NCBI GenBank assembly: GCA_035525225.1
Contig: DATLFA010000055.1
Span: 27,288 to 91,287 of the forward strand
Source of the DNA: DATLFA01 sp035525225
GTDB taxonomy: Bacteria; Actinomycetota; Acidimicrobiia; Acidimicrobiales; WLNW01
Length of the DNA: 64,000 bases
Direction of reading: 5' to 3'
The position numbers were made by a program, and so were the translations under genes. Below the pieces are notes generated by a model. That model saw nothing but the letters and a program-made list of their open reading frames with translations, did not search any database and was not told the DNA's origin. Shown here piece after piece: positions 27,181 to 35,255 of the stretch. Every line of letters begins with the position of its first letter. Position 1 is the first letter of the stretch.

Positions 27181-27675
27181 ATGCCGTCGCGGGATGTGGA
27201 ATCGGCGTCGTGGCCGAGAGAACTCCGCGGCCGTCTCGACGAGTTGATCGATGATTATCGGGCGGCGCTGCACGACTGTCTCGACGGCTTGACCGAAGAC
27301 GAGGCGCGGATGCGCCTCGTCCCGTCGAGAACAACGCTGCTCGGTCTGGTCAAGCACGTCATCTTCGTCGAGGGTGTGTGGTTCGACGGGGCCGTCAGTG
27401 GACGTTCCAACGAAGAGATCGGTATTGCGAGCACGGTGGACGGCTCGTTCAGTCTTCGTAAGTCGGACACGATCGCGTCTGTGCAGGATGCGCACCGGCA
27501 ACGCTGCGAGGCGTCGCGCCGCACGATGGCGGAACTGCAACTCGACACGATGGTCCGCGGACGCGGCGATCGCCCCGTCTGGGCAATTCAGCTGCAAGTG
27601 CTCCGTGAGCTCGCGCAACACGCGGGGCATGCCGACATTTTGCGCGAGCAGATCCTGGCACGACGCCTGCCTTAG
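27181..27675 (+). CDS. DinB / DUF664 family protein
   Basis: 164 residues from ATG 27181. A four-helix DinB-type fold: LDELIDDYRAALHDCLDGL, the conserved TTLLGLVKHVIFVEGVWF with metal-ligand His, and the C-terminal LRELAQHAGHADILREQIL with two further His that complete a three-His metal site. Related actinobacterial proteins are mycothiol-dependent enzymes or metal-dependent hydrolases; here the substrate is unknown. Confidence 0.85.
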   Translation: MPSRDVESASWPRELRGRLDELIDDYRAALHDCLDGLTEDEARMRLVPSRTTLLGLVKHVIFVEGVWFDGAVSGRSNEEIGIASTVDGSFSLRKSDTIASVQDAHRQRCEASRRTMAELQLDTMVRGRGDRPVWAIQLQVLRELAQHAGHADILREQILARRLP

Positions 27676-27912
27676 GCGACGTCTTCGCGATGGTGACCTT
27701 GCGCAAGTTCGCTGAGGACCTCGAGATCGAAGCGTTGGCGCGCGCAGATCTGCCGTGCGGCGGCCCCTTCGAGTGGGGCGCGCTCGCCAACGACGCTGCC
27801 TGGCCCCACCTTTCCGACAACACGTCCGTCCACCCGAACCTGAACTCGCCGCGTCGCCGCATTGTGGCCACGGCGTCACGCACTGACCGCTCGAAGAAAC
27901 CTCCGGAGCTCG

Positions 27913-27946
27913 GCCGGCGGTAGAGCTCGACCGCGAGACCGCCGCC
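27913..27946 (-). repeat. 34-base repeat, copy B (hydrolase remnant)
   Basis: Same sequence as 26229-26262 with one mismatch; encodes GGGLAVELYRR but has no hydrolase sequence around it. Confidence 0.7.
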
Positions 27947-28046
27947 TCTCGCGTGGGATTCGCGCCCACTGTTGACGAAGTTGACCACCGTTGACGAAAC
28001 GTCGTTGCGCGACCTGCTGGTTGCGGGCGTCCCCGCGGGGACATCC

Positions 28047-28061
28047 CTGACGGACCGTCAG
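28047..28061. promoter_or_regulatory. perfect 15-base palindrome, orphan operator
   Basis: CTGACGGACCGTCAG: 7-base arms around one base, the form of many TetR-family operators. The nearest genes end, rather than start, beside it. Confidence 0.5.
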
Positions 28062-28190
28062 ATTGATGTGCCCTGGGTCGCGCACGACATATGCCTCCAT
28101 ACGCGCGACGCGGGAGTCTCGTCGTCCAAAGGCACGGTGGGCGTGCATTTCGACTTCCAGACTTACGCATCGATCCACCGATGCCGGCGT

Positions 28191-29423
28191 TCACGGCATC
28201 TCGGGCAGGTCGAGCTCGAAGAACCTGATCGCATTGCCCCGCAGCACCTTCCAGGCGTCGTCGGGCGACAACACCTTCAGCATCTCGGCTGCTCGTCTGC
28301 CGCTGTGGGGGAACGTACCGTCGGCATGCGGGTAGTCGGTCTCGAAGGTCAGGTTGTCGATGCCGATCTCGTGCGCGCTCGCGACGCCGTGCCGGTCGTC
28401 GAAGAAGCACCCCACGACCTGGCGCCGGAACAGCTCCGACGGCAGTGTCTTCATCACGACGCCTTCACGCGCCCACGTGTGATCGCGGTAGACCGCGTCC
28501 ATCCGCTCGAGCATGTACGGGATCCATCCGATCTGCCCCTCGGAGAACGCCAGCTTCAGCTTCGGCAGCCGCTCGAGCACGCCCGAGTAGACGAAGTCGA
28601 CCAACGACACCATGGCGTGCTGCGCGGTGAGCGCCACGTCGACGAGCGCCGGCGCGTCGGGCGACGTCTTCATCATCTTCGACGACGACCCGATGTGCAG
28701 GCACACGACGGTGCCGGTGTCGGCACACGCGGCGAAGAAGGCATCCCAGTAGCCGCTGTGGATGCTCGGCAGCCCGAGGAAGTACGGGATCTCACTGAAC
28801 GTCACCGCGCGGACCCCACGATCGGCGTTGCGCCGGATCTCGGCGGCCGCGGCGTCGGCATCCCACAACGGCGACACGCACAGCGGTATCAACCGTCCGC
28901 CCGAATCGCCGCACCACTCCTCGACCATCCAGTCGTTGTAGGCCCGCACCAGCGCCAGCCCGAGGCCGCGGTCGTCGGCAGTCTGTTCGTGGAACATCTG
29001 CCCGCAGAACCGTGGCATCGAAGGGAAGGCGAGCGATCCCTGCGTGTGGTTGAGGTCCATGTCGGCGAGGCGGGCCTTGGGGTCGTAGCAACCGGGGCGC
29101 ATCTCGTCGTAGGTGACACCGATGTTCTCGCGCGACGCATCGTCGATCGCGTCGTCGACGCGCAGCACGATCGATGCGCGGTGCATGTGCTCGGCATTGC
29201 GGAACACCCACACGTCGGCCACCGGTGCATCGGGGTCGTCGGTGAACTCCGACATGGTGCCCCGCTCGCGGTAGGTGATCGGGCGGACGTGACGGCGCAC
29301 CACGCGCGGTGCGTCGTCCTGGTACTTCGACGGCAGCCACCGCTCGAAGAGGTGCGCTGGCTCGACGACGTGATCGTCGACGCTGATGATCCAAGGGACC
29401 GACATTTCAGCTGTGTCTGTCAC
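28191..29423 (-). CDS. amidohydrolase family metal-dependent hydrolase (TIM barrel)
   Basis: 410 residues. The amidohydrolase-2 pattern includes the N-terminal metal-site start ISVDDHVVEP (aligned with the usual D-x-H), RLADMDLNHTQGSLAFP, CLHIGSS with a metal-ligand His, LKLAFSEGQIGWIP, and the C-terminal ETDYPHADGTFPHS with the catalytic Asp. These enzymes act as decarboxylases or hydrolases of aromatic or amide substrates. It forms a probable operon with the paralogue at 29466 upstream (43-base gap). Confidence 0.88.
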   Translation of the reverse strand: MTDTAEMSVPWIISVDDHVVEPAHLFERWLPSKYQDDAPRVVRRHVRPITYRERGTMSEFTDDPDAPVADVWVFRNAEHMHRASIVLRVDDAIDDASRENIGVTYDEMRPGCYDPKARLADMDLNHTQGSLAFPSMPRFCGQMFHEQTADDRGLGLALVRAYNDWMVEEWCGDSGGRLIPLCVSPLWDADAAAAEIRRNADRGVRAVTFSEIPYFLGLPSIHSGYWDAFFAACADTGTVVCLHIGSSSKMMKTSPDAPALVDVALTAQHAMVSLVDFVYSGVLERLPKLKLAFSEGQIGWIPYMLERMDAVYRDHTWAREGVVMKTLPSELFRRQVVGCFFDDRHGVASAHEIGIDNLTFETDYPHADGTFPHSGRRAAEMLKVLSPDDAWKVLRGNAIRFFELDLPEMP

Positions 29424-29465
29424 TGTTCACTGCTTTCGTTCACAAACTCCTCCGATGGCCGAACG

Positions 29466-30578
29466 TCAGCGACGGTCGAACCGGTACAGTCGCTGCGCGT
29501 TGCCGGCGAGGATCAGCTCACGCTCGTGACGAGGAATTCGTGCATAGTCGTGATTGATCGTGCGCCAGGAGTGCGGCCAGTCGGCACCCATGTGTGGATA
29601 GTCGCTCGACCACAACAGCCGCTCGACACCGATCGAGTCACGGTTGTCGAGCGCAAACGTGTCGGTGATGATCGTGAAGCTGACGTGATCCTCGATGTAG
29701 TCGGCCGGCTGGCGTAGCACCGGCATCGTCCTCGCATAGCCAAAGCGCTCGAATCGATCGCTCACCTGTTGCTTGAAGTACGGAACCCAGCCTGCGTCGA
29801 CCTCGACCATGACGAGGTGCAGGTCGGGGTAGCGATCGAACACACCGGTCATCACGAACTGCAACACCCGCTTGGGCGCGTCGTAGAACCGGACGTCGCC
29901 CACGATCGCTCCTTTCGCGTGTGCGGTGGGCATCGCATCGGTGAGGCTGACATGAATGTGCAGGGGCATGCGTGAATCGGCGAGCGCGCGCCACACCTCG
30001 TCGTCATCGGGTGAGATGTCGAGGTCACCGTGCGGATAGCACCCAATGAGTGCGCCGGCGATACCTGGTCGCTCGGCCACGCGCTCGATCTCGGCCGACG
30101 CGTCGCGTATGCCCGAGTTGGGCACGAGCATGACCCCACCGAGACGCTGTGGCGCGTCGGCGCAGTAGTCGGCCAGCCAGTCGTTGTACGCCTGCACGAG
30201 GGCAAGGTGGAATTCGCGGTCGGGATTCGCGATGTTGGCCTGTGACAGACGGGGCGTGGGGAACAGCACCGCTGCGTCGACCTGGTCGAGATCCATTTCC
30301 TGCAAGCGCACCGCGGGGTCGTAGCCACCGGCGCGGATCTCTTCCCACCGCACCCAGGCCTTTGCCGCCTCCGCGTTCATGCCGGCCGAGGCGTTGAGAC
30401 CGAAGTTGATCGGATCAGCTACGCCTTCGACCACCCATGCGTCGCCCTCGTCGAAGTGTTCGATGCGCGGCGCGCGGTCGCGGAACCGTGCCGGCAGGCG
30501 CTCGGTCCACAGGTTGGGCGGTTCGTTGATGTGAGCGTCGGCGTCGATCAGGCCGTAGGTGCGCGTCGATGAAGTCAT
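29466..30578 (-). CDS. amidohydrolase family metal-dependent hydrolase (second copy)
   Basis: 370 residues from ATG 30578 (GTG 30587 is an alternative). The same fold as its neighbour: LIDADAHINEPPNLW metal motif, VRLQEMDLDQVDAAVLFPT, PLHIHVSLTD, LHLVMVEVDAGWVPYF and the C-terminal SSDYPHMGADWPHSW with the catalytic Asp. The two genes are probably a tandem duplication that diverged, since only motifs are shared. The substrate is likely a catabolic carboxylic or aromatic compound; unproven. Confidence 0.88.
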   Translation of the reverse strand: MTSSTRTYGLIDADAHINEPPNLWTERLPARFRDRAPRIEHFDEGDAWVVEGVADPINFGLNASAGMNAEAAKAWVRWEEIRAGGYDPAVRLQEMDLDQVDAAVLFPTPRLSQANIANPDREFHLALVQAYNDWLADYCADAPQRLGGVMLVPNSGIRDASAEIERVAERPGIAGALIGCYPHGDLDISPDDDEVWRALADSRMPLHIHVSLTDAMPTAHAKGAIVGDVRFYDAPKRVLQFVMTGVFDRYPDLHLVMVEVDAGWVPYFKQQVSDRFERFGYARTMPVLRQPADYIEDHVSFTIITDTFALDNRDSIGVERLLWSSDYPHMGADWPHSWRTINHDYARIPRHERELILAGNAQRLYRFDRR

Positions 30579-30675
30579 GGCGCCCACTTTGGTCGGGGAG
30601 GGGCCGGTAGTCCAGTGGCGTCGAGGAGTACACGCACAACGGCGACCGAAGTGCGCAGCCTCTTCAAGTGATTCC

Positions 30676-30697
30676 TTTGACGTCTGCCACTGTCAAA
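30676..30697. promoter_or_regulatory. inverted repeat TTTGAC-N10-GTCAAA
   Basis: Perfect 6-base arms (30676-30681 and 30692-30697) between the divergent amidohydrolase and SulP genes, 36 bases before GTG 30733. Candidate operator. Confidence 0.4.
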
Positions 30698-30732
30698 TAT
30701 CAGGATGCGCGGAGTTGGCGTACGGTCGCTGT

Positions 30733-32433
30733 GTGAATCGAACCGTGCAACTGCGTTCGTGGTTTGTCGGCCTGGTGCCCGGTCTCGCGGTCCTGCGAAG
30801 GTACGAGGCCAGGTGGCTGGCGCCCGATGTCGTGGCGGGTGTGACGGTCGGAGCGATGCTCATTCCGCAGTCGATGGCGTACGCGGAGCTTGCTGGTCTC
30901 CCGCCGCAATTCGGGTTCTACGCGGCGATTGGACCGCTGGTGGTCTATTCGCTGGTCGGCACGAGTCGGCATCTAGGCGTGGGACCCGAACCCGGAACGG
31001 CGATCCTGGCAGCCACGGGGGTCTCGTCGATCGCCGGCGGTGATCAAGAACGCTATATCGCCCTCATGGCCGCGCTGGCTCTCGTCGTGGGGGCGATCTG
31101 CGTCGCGGGAGCGGTCGCGCGCCTCGGTTTCCTCGCGTCGCTTCTCGCGAAGCCCGTGCTCGTCGGCTACATCAGCGGCGTCGGGCTGACACTGCTGAGC
31201 AGTCAGATCGCCAGCTTTACCGGCGTTGCGATCTCGAGCGAGACGTTCTTCGGTCGTTTCGCCGAACTCCTGGCGAATATTGACGATGTCAAAGGCACCA
31301 CAGTCGTTCTCGCCGCAGGCACACTCACGTTGATCATGGTGCTGAGGCGGCTTTCACCACGAGTGCCCGGCGCGCTGGTCGGCGTCATCGTGGCTTCCGT
31401 CGTCGTCGCGGCATTCGCGCTCGAGGATGACGGCGTCGCGTTGGTGGGCACGATTCCGAGTGGCTTGCCAGTCCCACGTGTTCCCGACGTCGCAGCGAGC
31501 GATCTCGGTCGTCTGTTCCCGGTCGCGGCGGGCATCGCGTTGGTCGGCTACACCGACAACGTCCTTACCGCGCGCTCGGTCGCGGCGCGCCACGGTTACC
31601 GCATCGACGCCAACCAGGAGTTGCTGGCGCTCGGTCTCACCAATCTGACATCCGGGTTGTCGCAGGGATTCCCGGTGTCGTCGAGCGCGAGCCGGACCGC
31701 AGTTCCCTCGTCGCTCGGTAGCAAGACCCAGCTCGTGTCGCTGGTGGCCGGAGCCTTCGTCGTCGGGACTCTCTTGTCGTTGCGGCCCGTGCTCGAACAG
31801 ATACCACGGGCTGCGCTCGCGGCTGTGATCGTGTCAGCCGCGCTGGCCATCATTGATTTGGCGGGATTCCGCGCCCTGTGGAAGGTCAGCCGGCAGGAAG
31901 CCCTCCTAGCGGTGCTAGCCGCGACAGGAGTGATCGTGTTCGGTGTTCTGCCCGGCGTACTCGTTGCGGTGTGTCTGTCGCTGCTGATGGCGCTGTATCG
32001 GATCGCGCGGCCGCACGACGCGGTCCTCGGCGAGTACCCGGGCCTCGACGGTTGGGTCGACGTGGACGCGTACCCGGCAGCCAGACCAGAGCCAGGCCTG
32101 GTGGTGTATCGCTTCGATGCTCCACTGTTCTTCATCAATGCCGACCGCTTTCGCGAGCGGGTCGAGCGCGCTTTGGCACAGAGCCCTGGGCCAGAGGAGT
32201 GGCTCGTTCTGGATTTCGAGGGCATCGGTGCACTCGATGCCACCGCTTTGGACGCGTTGACCGATCTCACGGATCGCGTAGCCGAGCTTGGCGTGGAGGT
32301 AGTCGCCGTTGCACGGGCAAACCACGTCGTTCTGGCGCAACTTCAACGTGCCGGCCTCTTGCATCCAGCGGGGACAGTGCGGACGTTCCCAACGATCAAC
32401 AGTGCCGTCCGGGCCTATCGACATCGAGAGTGA
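30733..32433 (+). CDS. SulP-family anion transporter with STAS domain
   Basis: 566 residues from GTG 30733, chosen because it places the usual short N-terminus before the first conserved block (APDVVAGVTVGAMLIPQSMAY). The membrane domain (about residues 30-410) shows SulP hallmarks (YAELAGLPPQFGFYAAIGPL, and the GLTNLTSGLSQGFPVSSSAS substrate region). The C-terminal STAS domain (about 440-560) contains LVLDFEGIGALDATALDALT. It imports sulfate or another oxyanion or dicarboxylate; the substrate cannot be told from sequence. Confidence 0.9.
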   Translation: MNRTVQLRSWFVGLVPGLAVLRRYEARWLAPDVVAGVTVGAMLIPQSMAYAELAGLPPQFGFYAAIGPLVVYSLVGTSRHLGVGPEPGTAILAATGVSSIAGGDQERYIALMAALALVVGAICVAGAVARLGFLASLLAKPVLVGYISGVGLTLLSSQIASFTGVAISSETFFGRFAELLANIDDVKGTTVVLAAGTLTLIMVLRRLSPRVPGALVGVIVASVVVAAFALEDDGVALVGTIPSGLPVPRVPDVAASDLGRLFPVAAGIALVGYTDNVLTARSVAARHGYRIDANQELLALGLTNLTSGLSQGFPVSSSASRTAVPSSLGSKTQLVSLVAGAFVVGTLLSLRPVLEQIPRAALAAVIVSAALAIIDLAGFRALWKVSRQEALLAVLAATGVIVFGVLPGVLVAVCLSLLMALYRIARPHDAVLGEYPGLDGWVDVDAYPAARPEPGLVVYRFDAPLFFINADRFRERVERALAQSPGPEEWLVLDFEGIGALDATALDALTDLTDRVAELGVEVVAVARANHVVLAQLQRAGLLHPAGTVRTFPTINSAVRAYRHRE

Positions 32434-32510
32434 TCTGCTTCGCCGGGCGGTTTCAGGAACGCTCGCGGGGGTAGCGCTGTCGTACATCCGGTACGAAGGG
32501 TGGGACTCCG

Positions 32511-33521
32511 ATGGCCGCTGGACAGAAGAATGGGTCACCCGTACACGAACATCACCGTGGTCGCGACGCCGATGCCCCGACGCAAATACCGCCGCGAGGT
32601 TGGAAGGACGTATTGGCTCGCACCAAGACGGAGGTGAAGCAAGACCGCGTGCCCATGCTGTCGGCCGCGGTGGCGTTCTACTCGTTGCTCGCAATCGTGC
32701 CCGCCATGGTGGCGATCGTTTCTCTCTACGGACTCCTCGCCGATCCTTCCGACGTAGATCGTCAGGTCGGCGAGTGGCTGGGCTCCGCGCCTCAGGAGGT
32801 CCGCGACCTCATCGCGGCACAGCTGACCTCGATCACCGAGAACGCCGGCACTGCCGTGGGAATTGGCGTCGTCATCGGCATCCTCGTCGCGTTGTGGAGT
32901 GCGTCGAGCGGCATGGCGCATCTCGTGGAAGCGATCAATATCGTGTACGACGAAGAGGAAACTCGTGGCTGGTTCAAGCGGCGGCTGTTGGCGATTCTTC
33001 TGACGCTCGGCGCGACCATTTTCATCGTTGTCGCCGTGGGACTCATCGCCATACTGCCCGCGGTGCTTGCCGAGACCGGCCTCGGTACGGCTACTCGTGT
33101 CGTCGCCAACATCGTTCGTTGGCTGGTTCTGCTCGTGGGCATGGTCGTCGCTCTGAGCGTGCTGTATCGCTACGGCCCGGACCGTGACGACCCCAAGTGG
33201 CGATGGACTTCACCGGGCGCAATCGCAGCCACGATCATTTGGCTGCTGGCTTCGGTGCTGTTCTCTGTCTACACCGCGAACTTCGCCAAGTACAACGACA
33301 CGTACGGCACCCTCGGCGCAGTCGTAGTGGTCATGTTGTGGCTCTTCCTCACCGCACTGGCAGTGATCGTGGGTGCGGAACTCAACGCCGAACTCGAGCG
33401 CCAAACCAGGCGCGATTCGACCACAGGCGCGGACCGACCTATGGGCGCCCGAGACGCGCATGCGGCTGACACGCTCGGCCCAACCGCTTCCGAAATACGC
33501 CACAAGCCCGCGCCGAAGTAA
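32511..33521 (+). CDS. YihY/virulence factor BrkB family membrane protein
   Basis: 336 residues with six predicted membrane helices. Family blocks: a basic N-terminus, VPMLSAAVAFYSLLAIVPAMVAIVSLYGL, GIGVVIGILVALWSASSGMAHLVEAINIVYDEEETRGWFKRRLL, LYRYGPDRDDPKWRWTSPGAI and FAKYNDTYGTLGAVVVVMLWLFL. It is usual in length and intact. Function in the family is unclear (once thought to be RNase BN). The cytoplasmic tail is Arg/Thr-rich and variable. Confidence 0.92.
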   Translation: MAAGQKNGSPVHEHHRGRDADAPTQIPPRGWKDVLARTKTEVKQDRVPMLSAAVAFYSLLAIVPAMVAIVSLYGLLADPSDVDRQVGEWLGSAPQEVRDLIAAQLTSITENAGTAVGIGVVIGILVALWSASSGMAHLVEAINIVYDEEETRGWFKRRLLAILLTLGATIFIVVAVGLIAILPAVLAETGLGTATRVVANIVRWLVLLVGMVVALSVLYRYGPDRDDPKWRWTSPGAIAATIIWLLASVLFSVYTANFAKYNDTYGTLGAVVVVMLWLFLTALAVIVGAELNAELERQTRRDSTTGADRPMGARDAHAADTLGPTASEIRHKPAPK

Positions 33522-33608
33522 CATGAGTGGTTCGGTTGTCTAAGAGCGGGAGGCGCCGACATCGACATCGATGCACTCCTGTTCACAGCCACTGAGCTGC
33601 AGACGAGT

Positions 33609-35255
33609 TTGGTCGCGACGCAGCTAGCGCTCGACGTGAGTGGCGTAGTGGATGCGCGTGAGGAGCGTGACGCGATCGTCCGCCAACTCGACGACTACGT
33701 GTTGCCGCGACTGCGCAGCATCGACGCTCCGGCGGTGGCCGTGGTGGGCGGGTCTACCGGCTCGGGGAAGTCGACGCTTGTCAACAGCCTCGTTTCCGCT
33801 GATGTGACAAGACCGGGGGTGTTGCGCCCGACCACCATCGCTCCTGTGCTTGTGTACCACCGGTCGGCCGAACGTTGGTTCATCGACGATCGGATTTTGC
33901 CTGAGCTGGCGCGGGTGACCGGAGCCGAGGCAGTTGGCCCTACTGAGATCTCGCTGAAGGCGGTCGACAACCTGCCGCCGGGACTCGCGTTGATCGACGC
34001 CCCGGATATCGACTCCGTCGTTGACGAGAACCGCGCGTTGGCTAGCCAGCTGCTGGACGCCGCGGACCTGTGGGTGTTCGTCACGACCGCGGTGCGCTAC
34101 GCCGATGCGGTGCCGTGGGCTTTCCTACGTCGGGCGGCGCAACGCGGCGTCGGCGTCGCGATCGTGATCAATCGAGTTCCCGAGGGCACCGGTGGCGTAT
34201 TGCGCGAGCACCTGGGCGAAATGTTGGCACAGGAGCGACTGAGCGATGCGCCAGTATTCGTGATCAACGAGCAACCGCTCCTTGACGGGCGCATCCCGGC
34301 TATGGCCATCGAACCGTTGCAGGAATGGCTGGGCGGGCTCGCGCTCGACCAAGCGGCAAGGAGCGAACTCATCATTCGCACCCTGCAGGGTACGGTCAGC
34401 GAAGTCGCCAACCGTGTCGACGCACTCGCCGGCGCGGTCCGAGTGCAATCCGAAACGTTCGACTACTTGCGGAAGCGGGTCGACGAGAACTTCGCAGGCG
34501 CGGTCGCGCAGCTGGCCGATGACGTGCGCGACGGCACAGTGATGCGCGGCGAAGTACTCGCCAGGTGGCAAGATCTCGTCGGAACGGGCGATCTCTTGCG
34601 CCAGTTGCAGTCATCGATCGGGCGGATCCGCGATCGGATCAGCGCCGCGGTGACTGGTCGGCCGACCCCCACCGATCGGTTCCAGGGCGCGATCGAGTCG
34701 GGCGTGCAGACGCTGGTGCGAGCGCGCATCGCGGAGGCGGTGGAACGCACCTCATCCGAGTGGAGCGTGACGCCTGCGGGTTCGGTCGTCCTCCGCGACA
34801 GCGAGACCGATCTGCGCCGTCCCGCGGTTGACCTCAACGAGCGCGCAGCGCGCATGGTGCGCGACTGGCAAGCCGGAGTGCTCGATCTGCTGCGCGCTGA
34901 AGGACGCGCCAAGCGCGCTACCGCACGCGCGCTGTCCTATGGAGTGAATGGCGTTGCCCTCGTGCTCATGGTGGCAATCTTCGCGCAAACCGGCGGGCTC
35001 ACCGGTGCGGAGGTCGCCGTCGCCGGCGGCAGTTCCGTTGCCGGGCAGAAGTTGCTCGAGGCGCTACTGGGCGATCAAGCCGTGCGCCGTCTGGCCCTCA
35101 CCGCGCGCGCAGACTTGAACCGTCGCTCCGCCGAGCTGGTCGCAAGCGAGGCCGGCCGTTATCAGGCGGCGTTGGAGCGTGTCGCGGTCGATCCCGATCT
35201 CGCTGACCACTTGTCCCGCCTCGCCGGACAACTGCGCTCCGAGGTGACCCGTTGA
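33609..35255 (+). CDS. dynamin-like GTPase, first of a tandem pair
   Basis: 548 residues from TTG 33609. P-loop VGGSTGSGKST (47-55 region), a threonine switch I (RPTTIAPVLVYH), G3 DAPD, then helices and hydrophobic segments near 440-480 (VALVLMVAIFAQ). The G4 motif is weak (VINRVP rather than NKxD). The frame stays open upstream, and in-frame codons from 33561 (IDIDALLFTATELQ) look coding behind a GGGAGG site at 33548-33553, but no ATG/GTG/TTG exists there, so the start is uncertain. It overlaps the next GTPase by four bases (TTGA). Bacterial dynamin pairs remodel membranes or act at septa; role here inferred. Confidence 0.8.
   Translation: MVATQLALDVSGVVDAREERDAIVRQLDDYVLPRLRSIDAPAVAVVGGSTGSGKSTLVNSLVSADVTRPGVLRPTTIAPVLVYHRSAERWFIDDRILPELARVTGAEAVGPTEISLKAVDNLPPGLALIDAPDIDSVVDENRALASQLLDAADLWVFVTTAVRYADAVPWAFLRRAAQRGVGVAIVINRVPEGTGGVLREHLGEMLAQERLSDAPVFVINEQPLLDGRIPAMAIEPLQEWLGGLALDQAARSELIIRTLQGTVSEVANRVDALAGAVRVQSETFDYLRKRVDENFAGAVAQLADDVRDGTVMRGEVLARWQDLVGTGDLLRQLQSSIGRIRDRISAAVTGRPTPTDRFQGAIESGVQTLVRARIAEAVERTSSEWSVTPAGSVVLRDSETDLRRPAVDLNERAARMVRDWQAGVLDLLRAEGRAKRATARALSYGVNGVALVLMVAIFAQTGGLTGAEVAVAGGSSVAGQKLLEALLGDQAVRRLALTARADLNRRSAELVASEAGRYQAALERVAVDPDLADHLSRLAGQLRSEVTR

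Larger units (their letters stand above)
27676..28190. other. 515-base region without an intact gene; hydrolase debris and an orphan palindrome
   Basis: Contains copy B of the 34-base hydrolase repeat (27913-27946) and a perfect TetR-style palindrome (28047-28061) with no gene start nearby. On the minus strand just below 27913 is a protein-like stretch (MRRRGEFRFGWTDVLSERWG) without start or family. It looks like the scar of deletions. Confidence 0.5.

Noticed and set aside
27972..29717. Open frame of about 580 codons antisense to the amidohydrolases
   Set aside because: No recognisable domain; opposite strand has two clear enzymes.
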